Shown: positions 17,541 through 26,211 of the stretch, one piece after another
Layout: each line of letters begins with the position of its first letter
Position numbering within the stretch: the stretch's first letter is position 1
Source of the DNA: Sva-07 sp963728355
GTDB taxonomy: Bacteria; Actinomycetota; Acidimicrobiia; Acidimicrobiales; Ilumatobacteraceae
Length of the DNA: 64,000 nt
Assembly (NCBI GenBank): GCA_963728355.1
Contig: CAVSJQ010000001.1
Location: forward strand, 1-64,000
Reading direction: 5' to 3'
Translations under genes and position numbers: made by a program
Notes under the pieces: generated by a model
Told to the model about the DNA's origin: nothing
Seen by the model: only the letters and a program-made list of their open reading frames with translations
Databases searched by the model: none

Positions 17541-17565
17541 GGGAGCGCTCCCTGAGAGCGCTCCC
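17541..17565. promoter_or_regulatory. two adjacent LacI operators upstream of lacI
   Basis: A perfect GGGAGCGCTCCC (17541-17552) is followed after one base by the imperfect GAGAGCGCTCCC (17554-17565). They lie 26-50 bp upstream of the repressor start, suiting autoregulation and cooperative binding. The 208-bp stretch 17516-17723 holds these sites plus the single operator at 17680. Confidence 0.8.
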
Positions 17566-17679
17566 ATGCACAGTACCGATCGCTTCGTTCGCCGTCAAGA
17601 CCTCTCTGTGAACCTTGTCACTCCGCACCCGTCGGCACGGGACCGTCCACGACTCGACGATCCGGTAGTGTCCACGTCT

Positions 17680-17691
17680 GGGAGCGCTCCC
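17680..17691. promoter_or_regulatory. LacI operator upstream of catabolic operon
   Basis: A third perfect GGGAGCGCTCCC (TGGGAGCGCTCCCA in full), 33 bp before the first start codon of the plus-strand catabolic operon. It places the lactonase-to-KDG-kinase genes under the same repressor. Confidence 0.8.
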
Positions 17692-17723
17692 AGCCCATGG
17701 GGTCGCCAGTCGAGGGGAGCACC

Positions 17724-17813
17724 GTGCCGAATCCGCAGGCAACGACCACCGTCCACCGGGCGGTCGAGAGTGCAGCCGTCACCCCCCGACCAGCGTGGGT
17801 CACCGCCCGATGA
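17724..17813 (+). CDS. short leader ORF coupled to the lactonase gene
   Basis: A GTG-started frame of 29 residues with GAGGGGAG 4 nt upstream, the only good ribosome binding site before the lactonase. Its stop overlaps the lactonase ATG (ATGA at 17810-17813). The peptide has no recognisable domain. It may exist only to deliver ribosomes to the weakly initiated lactonase start, or be a genuine leader peptide. Confidence 0.4.
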   Translation: MPNPQATTTVHRAVESAAVTPRPAWVTAR

Positions 17814-18862
17814 CCGCCGCGACCTGGCTCTACGTGGGCTGCTACACCACCGCCGCCAGTGCGGGCATCCACGTGTTCGATGCCTCCGACCCGTCCGGTC
17901 ACCTCGACCATCGGTCCCACGTCGACGACATCGAAAACGCGTCATTCCTGGCCGTCGACGTCGAACGCAGCACCCTGTACGCCGTCAGCGAGTCGGCCGA
18001 CCAGGGCTCGGTGGTCGCGTACCGCATGTCGCCGACCGACGGGTCACTCGACCGCATCGGCGAGGCACCGAGCCATGGTGCGGCTCCCTGCCACGTCAGC
18101 ACCGACGCCGATCACCTGCACGTCGCCAACTACGCGTCCGGCTCGATCGCCACGTACCTCCTCCACGACGACGGTGCGATCGGCGACCTCGTCGCACATC
18201 ACCAGCACGAGGGCTCCGGGCCGCACGCCCGACAGTCGGGACCGCACGCCCACTGCATCGTCGGCTCGCCCACCGGGACGTCGGTGTACGCCGCCGACCT
18301 CGGCGCCGACGTCATCGCGCGGTACGTCCTCGACGGTCCCGACGGCGCAGCGATGCGACCCGCCGAACACACGTCCATGCAGCCGGGATCCGGGCCGCGC
18401 CACCTGACGTTCCATCCTCGGTGGCCGGTCGCCTACATCGCGTGCGAACTCGACAACAGCCTGGTCGCCTGCGACGTCGACGACTCGGGCCGGTTGCACC
18501 GTCGGAGCCGTGTCTCCACCGTGCCGGCGGGATACACCGGCGACTCGACCGCCGCTGGGATCGCCGTCCATCCCGACGGCCACCGTGTCTACGTCTCCAA
18601 CCGCGGGCACGACAGCATCGCCACCTTCGCCGTCGACGGGCCGGAGGACACTCCGGTCCTGATGGGGCACGTTTCCAGCGGAGGTCGCACGCCGCGTCAC
18701 TTCGCCGTCCATCCGACCGGGCGGTCCATGCTGGTCGCCAACCAGGACAGCGACACCCTCGCCGTCTTCGCGCTCGACGACGACGCCATTCCACGCAGCG
18801 GCACGGTCGTCGCCGAGGTCTCGCAGCCGGTGTGTGCCGCCTTCGTGGAGGTCGACCGGTGA
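17810..18862 (+). CDS. lactonase-family seven-bladed beta-propeller (sugar lactonase)
   Basis: A 350-aa cytoplasmic beta-propeller of the lactonase/YbhE (6-phosphogluconolactonase-like) family. Repeated blade motifs run along the protein, for example LYVGCYTTAASAGIHVFDAS, YAVSES and GIAVHPDGHRVYVSNRGHDS, with CHVSTDADHLHVANY typical of the active-site face. It would open a sugar lactone made by the next gene's dehydrogenase. ATG 17810 is preferred over GTG 17795 because it forms an ATGA overlap with the upstream small frame. It overlaps the SDR gene by 4 bp. Confidence 0.85.
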   Translation: MTAATWLYVGCYTTAASAGIHVFDASDPSGHLDHRSHVDDIENASFLAVDVERSTLYAVSESADQGSVVAYRMSPTDGSLDRIGEAPSHGAAPCHVSTDADHLHVANYASGSIATYLLHDDGAIGDLVAHHQHEGSGPHARQSGPHAHCIVGSPTGTSVYAADLGADVIARYVLDGPDGAAMRPAEHTSMQPGSGPRHLTFHPRWPVAYIACELDNSLVACDVDDSGRLHRRSRVSTVPAGYTGDSTAAGIAVHPDGHRVYVSNRGHDSIATFAVDGPEDTPVLMGHVSSGGRTPRHFAVHPTGRSMLVANQDSDTLAVFALDDDAIPRSGTVVAEVSQPVCAAFVEVDR

Positions 18863-19731
18863 CCGCGTCCACGCGCGTGCTCGTCACCGGCGCTGCGGGC
18901 CGTCTCGGGTCCGCCGTCGCATCGCTGTTCCATGCCGAGGGCTTCGAGCTGCTCGCCACCGACGTCGTCGACGCGGGCGACGTCCCGTACCGATTCCGGC
19001 AGGCCGATCTTCGCGATCACGCTGCGGCATCGGCCCTCCTCGACGACGTCGACGTCGTTCTCCACCTTGGCAATCACCCGGGAATCGGGCCCGTGCCACC
19101 GCAGGTGGTGTTCAACGAGAACATCGCCATGAACGAGAACATCTTCCAGGGCGCGGCGGAACGCGGTGTGCCCCGGATCGTGTTCGCCAGCACCCTGCAG
19201 CTCGTCGGTTCACACGTCGACGGGCGAACGGTGACCGAGACCCCTCCCCGACCGGAGTTCCCCCTCAGCGGTGACACTCCTCCGGCGCCTGCGAACGTCT
19301 ACGCGCTCAGCAAGGCCGTCAGCGAGGTCATGCTGCGGTACTACGCCGAGCGGTGCGGGATGCGGTGCACCGCGCTCCGCTTCCCCATGCTGCACCATGA
19401 TCCCGATTCGGTCAGGGTCGGCTCGGGCCAGGAGCGACCTGACGACATCACCGAAGGCTTCACCGGCCTCACCTACGCAGATGCAGCAGCGCTGTTCCTC
19501 GCGGTCGTGAACAGTGACCTCCCGGGCTTCCGCATCTTCATGGTCGGAACGGCACACCGGCATCGCGACCTCGAGCTGCCCGATCTGATCCGCAACCACT
19601 ATCCCGAGCTCGATCCCGCTACCCCGGACCTGATCGACCTGACGGCGGTCACCCGGTCGACGGGATGGCAGCTGGGCTCGGACTACCGGACGCCAACGCC
19701 CGAACATCGCCCGGCACCACGAGGAGATTGA
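18859..19731 (+). CDS. NAD(P)-dependent extended-SDR sugar dehydrogenase/epimerase-like
   Basis: A 290-aa Rossmann protein. The nucleotide-binding motif GAAGRLG is at residues about 10-16, and Tyr148/Lys152 in YALSK form the catalytic pair. Length and ADLRD/HLGNHPG pattern resemble uronate-dehydrogenase-like SDRs. Between a lactonase and a sugar-acid dehydratase, the most sensible job is oxidising an aldose or uronate to a lactone. It starts with GTG in a 4-bp overlap. Substrate (glucose versus uronic acid) is undecided. Confidence 0.75.
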   Translation: MTASTRVLVTGAAGRLGSAVASLFHAEGFELLATDVVDAGDVPYRFRQADLRDHAAASALLDDVDVVLHLGNHPGIGPVPPQVVFNENIAMNENIFQGAAERGVPRIVFASTLQLVGSHVDGRTVTETPPRPEFPLSGDTPPAPANVYALSKAVSEVMLRYYAERCGMRCTALRFPMLHHDPDSVRVGSGQERPDDITEGFTGLTYADAAALFLAVVNSDLPGFRIFMVGTAHRHRDLELPDLIRNHYPELDPATPDLIDLTAVTRSTGWQLGSDYRTPTPEHRPAPRGD

Positions 19732-19734
19732 ACC

Positions 19735-20940
19735 ATGACCAGACCGACCACCATCGAAGATGTCCAGATCATCCTCACGCAACCGGGTCGCGCTCGCCTC
19801 GCCGTCGTCAAGGTGCTGACCTCCGAGGACGGGCTCCACGGCGTCGGTTGTGCAACGTTCACCCAACGGATTCACGCCGTCGCTGCCGCCGTCGAACGGC
19901 ATCTCAAGCCGTTCCTGATCGGACGAGACGTCTCGCGGATCGAGGAGATCTGGCAGATGTCGATGGTCAACGGCTACTGGCGGAACGGACCCGTCCTCAA
20001 CAACGCCATCTCGGGCGTCGATCAGGCCCTGTGGGACATCAAGGGGAAGCAGGCCGGGATGCCGGTGTACGACCTGCTCGGCGGCAAGTCCCGCGAGGCA
20101 GCGCACGTCTACGTGCACGCCAGCGGCGCGAGCCCCGCCGACGTCGCCGAGCAGGTGGTGGCGTTCACGGACGACGGGTTCCGCTTCGTCCGCATCCAAC
20201 TGGGCCTGTACGGCGAGAGCGCGGCCGACGACGTCCGACCGCGCAATGCACCCGAGGGCGCCTACTTCGATCCGCGCCGTTACCAGCGCGACACCCTGCA
20301 GATGATCGAGTACGTCCGCGAGGCCGTCGGTCCCGACGTCGAACTCCTGCACGACGTGCACGAGCGGCTGGCACCCAGCGACGCGGTGCGGTTCGCCAAG
20401 GACCTCGAACCGGCACGACTGTTCTTCCTCGAGGACCTCCTCGCACCGGAGGACCTCCACTGGTTCGAACGGGTCCGCACCCAGTGCGCAACGCCGCTCG
20501 CCATGGGGGAACTGTTCAACCACCCGCTCGAGTGGCGCACCGTCATCGAGCAGCGACTCGTCGACTTCATCCGCATGCACGTCAGCCAGATGGGCGGCAT
20601 CACGCCGGCGCGCAAGGCTGCTGACATGGCACACACCTACGGGCTGCGCACCGCATGGCACGGTCCGCCCGACACGTCACCGGTCGGCCATGCCGCCAAC
20701 CTTCATCTCGATCTCTGGTCGCCGGCCTTCGGCGTGCAGGAGTGGTACCGGCCATCCGAGCTGGAGTACCAGATGTTTCCCGGCCTCCCGGTCGTCGAGG
20801 ACGGCTACCTCTACCCCAATGACCAGCCGGGGCTCGGCATCGACATCGACGAACGCCTCGCCGCCGCGTATCCGGTCACCGATGCAGTCGAGCAGTGGAC
20901 CCAGACCCGGCTTCCCGACGGATCGGCGGCGCGGCCGTGA
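19735..20940 (+). CDS. ManD/RspA-family sugar acid dehydratase
   Basis: A 401-aa enolase-superfamily enzyme of the mannonate dehydratase (RspA) subgroup. Metal ligands Asp207, Glu233 and Glu259 have the spacing of characterised ManDs. His209 (HDVHERL) and His309 (WHGPPDTSP) fit the catalytic histidines. It converts D-mannonate and/or D-gluconate to 2-keto-3-deoxygluconate. A proline two residues after His309 occupies a position I recall being linked with low-activity or gluconate-using members; this was not checked. It is followed by KDPG aldolase in a GTGA overlap. Confidence 0.88.
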   Translation: MTRPTTIEDVQIILTQPGRARLAVVKVLTSEDGLHGVGCATFTQRIHAVAAAVERHLKPFLIGRDVSRIEEIWQMSMVNGYWRNGPVLNNAISGVDQALWDIKGKQAGMPVYDLLGGKSREAAHVYVHASGASPADVAEQVVAFTDDGFRFVRIQLGLYGESAADDVRPRNAPEGAYFDPRRYQRDTLQMIEYVREAVGPDVELLHDVHERLAPSDAVRFAKDLEPARLFFLEDLLAPEDLHWFERVRTQCATPLAMGELFNHPLEWRTVIEQRLVDFIRMHVSQMGGITPARKAADMAHTYGLRTAWHGPPDTSPVGHAANLHLDLWSPAFGVQEWYRPSELEYQMFPGLPVVEDGYLYPNDQPGLGIDIDERLAAAYPVTDAVEQWTQTRLPDGSAARP

Positions 20941-21611
20941 ACACCACCGCATCGACGGATCCGGCCGGCGCCGTGCCGCTCGACGTGATCGAGGTGATCG
21001 GCCGGGTGCGCATCGTTCCCGTGCTGACGGTGGCTGAGCCCGGCGACGCCGTCGAACTCGTGCGGGCACTTGTCGAGGCCGGCCTGCGCGCCGTCGAGAT
21101 CACCTTGCGCACACCGAGCGCGCTCGAGGCGATCCGGCGGTCGGCGCTCGAAGTACCGAACGCCGTCGTGGGCGCCGGGTCCGTCACGTCGGCAGCCCTC
21201 GCAGCACAGGCGATCGGCGCCGGAGCCCGCTTCGTGGTGTCGCCGGGCCTCGATGCCGGCGTGATCGACACGGCCGTGAGCAATTCGGTCCCGGTGTTGC
21301 CGGGTGTCGCCACCGCTACCGAATTACTCGGCGCGGTCCACGCAGGACTCGACGCCGTCAAGCTGTTTCCCGCCGCCCTGATCGGCGGCCCGGGCCTGAT
21401 CAGAGCGTTCGCTGCGGTCTGGCCAGAGGTCCGGTTCATGCCGACGGGCGGGATCAACGCTGCGTCGGCGCCGGCATATCTGGAGCTCCCGGAGGTGCTC
21501 GCCGTCGGAGGATCGTGGATGGTCGACGACCAGGCGGTCGGCGAGCGGGACTGGGCGGCGGTCACAGATCGCGCAGCGGCTGCAGCTCGGCTCGGGGAGA
21601 CGGGCTCATGA
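20937..21611 (+). CDS. eda: KDPG/KHG aldolase
   Basis: A 224-aa class I aldolase. Glu54 (VEITLRT) is the general acid/base, Lys142 (AVKLFPA) the Schiff-base lysine, and a phosphate-binding MPTGGI loop lies near 170. It splits 2-keto-3-deoxy-6-phosphogluconate into pyruvate and glyceraldehyde-3-phosphate, the last step of the Entner-Doudoroff route. It starts with GTG overlapping the dehydratase stop and overlaps the kinase start by 4 bp (ATGA), so all four enzymes are translated as a unit. Confidence 0.92.
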   Translation: MNTTASTDPAGAVPLDVIEVIGRVRIVPVLTVAEPGDAVELVRALVEAGLRAVEITLRTPSALEAIRRSALEVPNAVVGAGSVTSAALAAQAIGAGARFVVSPGLDAGVIDTAVSNSVPVLPGVATATELLGAVHAGLDAVKLFPAALIGGPGLIRAFAAVWPEVRFMPTGGINAASAPAYLELPEVLAVGGSWMVDDQAVGERDWAAVTDRAAAAARLGETGS

Positions 21612-22648
21612 CTGCGGTGGTGCTACCACGAACGCCGCACGACTGCCGCTTCGATGTCCTCACGCTCGGCGAGGTGATGTTGCGGCTCGATCCCGGTGAG
21701 GGTCGCGTCCGCGCCGCCCGGTCGTTCCAGGTGTCGGAGGGCGGCGGTGAATACAACGTGGGGCGATCGCTTCGACGGGTCTTCGGGCACCGCGTGGCGT
21801 CGGTCACGGCCATCGGCGACAACGAGGTCGGACGTCTCCTCGAGGACCTCCTCCTGCAGGGTGGCACGAACCTCGACCACGTCGTGTGGAAGGAGGCCGA
21901 CGACATCGGGCGTGTGCACCGGACACCGCTGAACTTCACCGAACGCGGTTTCGGCGTGCGGCCCGCCCGCGGCGTGTACGACCGGGCCAACTCGGCAACT
22001 GCCGACATGTCGCCCGACGAGGTCGACTGGGAGCACCTCTTCGGCGACCTCGGCGTGCGGTGGTTCCACACCGGCGGCATCTTCGCCGGGCTCTCACCAT
22101 CGACGTTCCGAACGGCGCAGGTGGCGATCGAGACGGCGCGACGGCACGGCGCGATCGTGTCGTACGACGTCAACTATCGCCCCGGTCTGTGGCGTGCATC
22201 CGGTGGACCCGAGGCCCATCGTCGGCTCACCACCGAGCTCGTCGCAGGCGTCGACGTGTTGTTCGGGGTCGACGCCGAAACGTTCGACGAGGACGTCGAG
22301 CACTTCCGTGCCGAATCGTCCACGCTCGCAGTCGTCGCCACGACGCGTCGCACGCTGGACTCCGCATCGGTACAGGCCTGGACGGGCACGGCCTGGTCGA
22401 ACGCGGACGGCCGCGTCCACGGAACCATCCATCAGCGCCTGGACGTGCTCGACCGCGTCGGAAGCGGCGATGCGTTCGCCGCCGGCGTCATCCACGGGCT
22501 GCTCACCGGTCGGCCGCTCGCCGACTCCCTGGAGTTCGGCATCGCCCACGGGGCGCTCGTGATGACGACACCGGGAGACAGCTCGTCGGCCGACCTCGAC
22601 AGCGTACGGAATCTGGCGGACGGCGGACACGCCGGCGTCGTCAGATAG
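21608..22648 (+). CDS. kdgK: PfkB-family 2-keto-3-deoxygluconate kinase
   Basis: A 346-aa ribokinase-fold sugar kinase. The N-terminal LTLGEVMLRLDPGEG and the GGGEYNV substrate-loop pattern match KDG kinases. The PfkB signature GSGDAFAAG contains catalytic Asp288. It phosphorylates KDG from the ManD-type enzyme to KDPG for the aldolase just upstream. It is the last gene of the LacI-regulated catabolic operon. Other PfkB substrates are possible, but the neighbours make KDG by far the best choice. Confidence 0.88.
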   Translation: MTAVVLPRTPHDCRFDVLTLGEVMLRLDPGEGRVRAARSFQVSEGGGEYNVGRSLRRVFGHRVASVTAIGDNEVGRLLEDLLLQGGTNLDHVVWKEADDIGRVHRTPLNFTERGFGVRPARGVYDRANSATADMSPDEVDWEHLFGDLGVRWFHTGGIFAGLSPSTFRTAQVAIETARRHGAIVSYDVNYRPGLWRASGGPEAHRRLTTELVAGVDVLFGVDAETFDEDVEHFRAESSTLAVVATTRRTLDSASVQAWTGTAWSNADGRVHGTIHQRLDVLDRVGSGDAFAAGVIHGLLTGRPLADSLEFGIAHGALVMTTPGDSSSADLDSVRNLADGGHAGVVR

Positions 22649-22695
22649 TTCGCCGGCCCGCCAGCACCCCGACCGTCGTCGTTACCCTCGTATCG

Positions 22696-24153
22696 ATGGC
22701 AGTCGGCGCGAGAACTCACTCCGCACGCGACCTCGTCCAGTCCCGTCTCGACCGAAGTGGCCGCTACCAGAGATGGGTCCTGCTCACCACGCTCGCCGGG
22801 ATGTTCGCCACCACGTTTCCCGTCACCCTGCTGGCGGTGAGCCTGTCGACGATCGCGGAGGACTTCGGCACCAGCGAGACGCTGATCGCCTGGGTGATCT
22901 CCGCTCCGCTGCTCGCATCCGCGATTGCGCTGCCGATCCTCGGGAAGCTGGGCGACCTCTACGGCCACCGGCGGGTGTTCCTCACCGGTTTCGTCGTCTC
23001 GACGTTCGTCACCGCCACGACGGTGTTCGCGTGGGATCCCTACTCGCTCATCGCGCTGCGCGGGCTGGCGGTGATGGTGGGCGCCGCCACGATCCCGTCG
23101 TCCATGGCGCTCATCAACAGCGTGCACGCTCCGGGCGAGCGGGCCAAGGCGATGGGATGGTGGTCGCTGGTCGCCGCCGGTTCGCCGGCGATCGGACTCG
23201 TGATCGGTGGGCCGCTGATCGACGCCGTCGGATGGCGTCCGATGTTCGCGATCCAGGCGGCGCTCTCCGTCGTCCCCGTCGTGGCAGCATTCCTGGTCCT
23301 GCGTGAGACTGCCCGACGGCTCGACGTCGGGTTCGACCTTGCCGGTGCTCTGGCGCTCGCGGTGGGAACCGGCGGCCTCATGTTCGGGCTCAACCAGTCG
23401 CCGATCCGGGGCGTCGACCTCGCCATCGTCAGCGCGTTCGCCATCGGCGCAGCCGGCCTCGCGGCGTTCGCGTTCGTCGAGTCGCGGGTGGCGTTCCCGT
23501 TGCTGCCACTCGAGTTCTTCCGGCGGAGGAACTTCTCGACGTCGCTGCTCGCGGCGCTGTTCTCCGGTGCTGCCTACATGGGCGGTTTCATCCTCGCTCC
23601 CCTGCTGCTCCAGTCGGTCTTCGCGCTCTCCGTCTCGGCAACGTCGCTGGTGATGCTCCTGCGTCCCGCATCGTTCTCGATCACCTCACCGATCGGCGGC
23701 TCGATCGCCACCCGGCGCGGCGAGCGACCCGTCGCCATGTTCGGATCGGCCACCATCGCCATCGCGCTGGTCGTGCTGGGACTCGCCGGAACATGGGACG
23801 TCCTGTGGCTGATCGCCGTCGGGCTCGTGCTCCAGGGGATCGGCAACGGCACCGCTCAACCGACGATCACCGCCACGATGTCGAACTCGGTCGCCGAAGC
23901 CGATCTCGGCATCGCTGCTGCGGCCCAACGCATGGCGTTCCAGGTCGGTTCGGCGCTCGGTATCTCGGCGCTGACCTCCATCTACGGTGGCACCGAGGAC
24001 CCGGCGGACTTCCTCACCGCCTACCTCGTCGGTGCGGCGATCGGCGTGGTGGCACTGGTCTTCGCCTCGATGATGCGGTCCACCGAGTCGCCGGGCGACG
24101 TCGCCGAACGCGAATTCGCCGACGACCGGCTCCCGGCTTCGGCCGGTGAATGA
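22696..24153 (+). CDS. MFS transporter, DHA2-like drug exporter
   Basis: A 485-aa membrane protein with about 14 predicted spans. The MFS motif A lies between spans 2 and 3 (GKLGDLYGHRRVF), and motif C-like GSPAIGLVIGGPL is in span 5, typical of drug:proton antiporters of the EmrB/QacA group. TACCCT (22683-22688) is 7 nt upstream of ATG 22696, suggesting a leaderless mRNA. It lies beyond the KDG kinase but lacks overlap with it and an operator, so it is probably outside the glucan regulon. Substrate is unknown. Confidence 0.85.
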   Translation: MAVGARTHSARDLVQSRLDRSGRYQRWVLLTTLAGMFATTFPVTLLAVSLSTIAEDFGTSETLIAWVISAPLLASAIALPILGKLGDLYGHRRVFLTGFVVSTFVTATTVFAWDPYSLIALRGLAVMVGAATIPSSMALINSVHAPGERAKAMGWWSLVAAGSPAIGLVIGGPLIDAVGWRPMFAIQAALSVVPVVAAFLVLRETARRLDVGFDLAGALALAVGTGGLMFGLNQSPIRGVDLAIVSAFAIGAAGLAAFAFVESRVAFPLLPLEFFRRRNFSTSLLAALFSGAAYMGGFILAPLLLQSVFALSVSATSLVMLLRPASFSITSPIGGSIATRRGERPVAMFGSATIAIALVVLGLAGTWDVLWLIAVGLVLQGIGNGTAQPTITATMSNSVAEADLGIAAAAQRMAFQVGSALGISALTSIYGGTEDPADFLTAYLVGAAIGVVALVFASMMRSTESPGDVAEREFADDRLPASAGE

Positions 24154-24178
24154 CCGGGGTCGGCCGTCGCACTGCACC

Positions 24179-24970
24179 TCAGGTGGCGGAGCGGCCCAGC
24201 TTCCAGTACCCGCGTGCGGTGACGGTCGAGCGTGATCGACCACATTCGTCGAAGAGGTACTTGCGCACCCGTTGAACGGCGGCAGCCTCCCCTGCGATCC
24301 ATACGGCGTCGGGGAGCGGGTCGACCGCCATCACTGCGGCGACCATGGCGCCACCCGGGGAGGCCCCGAGTTGGGCGTCGTGCCAGGCGATCGTCGCACC
24401 CGGATGCACCGGGAGCTCCAGGCGGGCGGCGGGGTCGGCGACCTCGATGTGGACCTCGATCGAGCAGTCGGGACCAAGCGCCTCGAGGAGCTGACCGATC
24501 GCCGGGATCGCCGACTCGTCGCCCGCAAGGAGATACGAGTGCGCCCCCGGATCGAGTCCCTCACTGCGGCCGGGCCCGGAGACCGCCACCTCGTCGCCAG
24601 GATCGGCGGCTCGCGCCCAGTCCGTGGCGGCGCCGTGATCGTGCACGACGATGTCGATGGTCAACTCCTGGCGTTGGTCGTCGAAGTAGCGAGGCGTGAA
24701 GGTCCGGATCGGCGCCCGCGATCCGTCCGGCAGCTCGAACTGGTTGCCGCTCCACGCGGGCATCACAATCGTCTCACTGCCGGGTGGCGGGAGCAGGAGG
24801 CGAACGCTCGATGCCGGCGACTCGATGGCGAATCCGGCGAGTTCGTCACCGCCGAGCACGGCGCGCAGCATGCGTGCACTGAGATGTTCGATCAACCGGA
24901 CACGGACGCGACGGAACGGCGGTGGTTCGCGTCGGATGGGTACTCGCTGGGCGGCGTCGTCGGAGGTCAT
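24179..24970 (-). CDS. siderophore-interacting FAD-dependent ferric reductase
   Basis: A 263-aa SIP-family protein. The N-terminal FAD-binding barrel carries RTFTPRYFD (residues about 85-95). The C-terminal NAD(P)H-binding domain has LLAGDESAIPAI and WIAGEAAAVQRVRKYL. These flavoproteins reduce Fe(III)-siderophores in the cytoplasm. ATG 24970 (MTSDDAAQ) is chosen over an upstream ATG at 25009, which would almost abut the next gene. No siderophore synthesis or uptake gene is nearby. It is convergent with the MFS gene. Confidence 0.88.
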   Translation of the reverse strand: MTSDDAAQRVPIRREPPPFRRVRVRLIEHLSARMLRAVLGGDELAGFAIESPASSVRLLLPPPGSETIVMPAWSGNQFELPDGSRAPIRTFTPRYFDDQRQELTIDIVVHDHGAATDWARAADPGDEVAVSGPGRSEGLDPGAHSYLLAGDESAIPAIGQLLEALGPDCSIEVHIEVADPAARLELPVHPGATIAWHDAQLGASPGGAMVAAVMAVDPLPDAVWIAGEAAAVQRVRKYLFDECGRSRSTVTARGYWKLGRSAT

Positions 24971-25009
24971 GTGACCCGATGTTCGCATTCCGTGCCCACC
25001 GGATGGCAT

Positions 25010-26101
25010 TCAGTCGAAGACGATGACGCTGCGGGCCACGTTGCCCGCCTTCATGTCGGCGAAGCCGTCGTTGATCTCGTCGAGCGTGATGGTCTTCGAC
25101 ACCATCTCGTCGAGGTGGAGCCGACCGTCGAGATACATGTCGACGAAGCGGGGCATGTCGGTGCGGAACTGGTTCGAGCCCATGTTCGATCCGGTGAGCG
25201 TCTTCTCGTAGAGCAACTCGGATCCGAGGATCTCGACCTTGGTGCCGACCGGGATCATTCCGATCACCGTCGCCTGTCCCCCGTTGCGGAGCATGCCGTA
25301 GGCCTGCTCGGCGGTCTGCTTGGCGCCCACGGCTTCGAACGAGTGGCGAACGCCTCCGCCGGTCAGCTCCTTGACGGCGGCGACCGGGTCGTCGTCGGAG
25401 GCGTTGACGACATGGGTGGCACCGAGCTGCTGTGCGAGCTCGAGCTTCGACTCCGACATGTCGACGGCGATGATCCTGTTCGCGCCGGCGATCCGAGCGC
25501 CCTGGACGGCCGACAGCCCGATGCCTCCGCAGCCGATCACCGCAACGGTCTCGCCGGGCGCCACCCGAGCCGTCCGGAAGACTGCACCGAGCCCGGTCGT
25601 GACACCGCACCCGATCAGCGACGCCTTGTCCAACGGCATGTCGCGGTCGATCTTCACCAGTGCCTGCTCGTGGATCAGCATCTGCTCGGCGAACGACGAC
25701 AGGTGCAGGTACTGGTTCACGGTCTCACCACCCGATCGGCTCAGACGCGGCGGCTCGCCGGGCTGCCGGACGAGTTCGGTGCCCTTGTTCTCGCAGAGCG
25801 ACAGATGGCCGTCGGTGCACTGTGAGCAGTGCCCACAGAACGCCGAGAGACACGTGATCACATGGTCGCCGGGCTGCACGTAGTGCACCATCGAGCCAAC
25901 GGCTTCCACCACACCGGCCGACTCGTGTCCGAGCACGGCGGGACAGGGGAACTGGTACTTGCCCTCCATGAAATGCAGGTCGCTGTGGCACAGGCCCGCA
26001 GCGGCCGTGCGGATCAGCACCTCCCTCGGCTCGGGCTCGCCGATGTCGATGTCCTCGATGTCGAGTCGACCCGGTATCGAGTTGAGCACTGCAGCCTTCA
26101 T
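25010..26101 (-). CDS. zinc-dependent alcohol dehydrogenase, class III-like
   Basis: A 363-aa MDR-family enzyme. Catalytic zinc ligands are Cys (GLCHSD) and His/Glu (GHESAG). The structural zinc lobe CGHCSQCTDGHLSLC has four cysteines. The NAD fold contains VIGCGGIGLSAVQGA. It resembles long-chain actinobacterial Zn-alcohol dehydrogenases of the FrmA/AdhD group, oxidising alcohols or hydroxymethyl-thiol adducts. The cofactor thiol cannot be inferred. ATG 26101 has a GGGGAT-type ribosome binding site. It diverges from nhaA. Confidence 0.9.
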   Translation of the reverse strand: MKAAVLNSIPGRLDIEDIDIGEPEPREVLIRTAAAGLCHSDLHFMEGKYQFPCPAVLGHESAGVVEAVGSMVHYVQPGDHVITCLSAFCGHCSQCTDGHLSLCENKGTELVRQPGEPPRLSRSGGETVNQYLHLSSFAEQMLIHEQALVKIDRDMPLDKASLIGCGVTTGLGAVFRTARVAPGETVAVIGCGGIGLSAVQGARIAGANRIIAVDMSESKLELAQQLGATHVVNASDDDPVAAVKELTGGGVRHSFEAVGAKQTAEQAYGMLRNGGQATVIGMIPVGTKVEILGSELLYEKTLTGSNMGSNQFRTDMPRFVDMYLDGRLHLDEMVSKTITLDEINDGFADMKAGNVARSVIVFD

Positions 26102-26211
26102 GACCGATCCCCACTGTTGCTTCGACGATGTGGCGACCGTAGCCGGTGGCATTGCGGACACTCGTGCGAAACATGCGAGTTCGCGGCCGCGAAGCGGGCA
26201 GAATCTCGGCC

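Noticed and set aside
22696..24153. MFS gene as the sugar importer of the glucan regulon
   Set aside because: It has drug-antiporter motifs and 14 spans, no LacI operator and its own probable leaderless start; the ABC system already supplies import.
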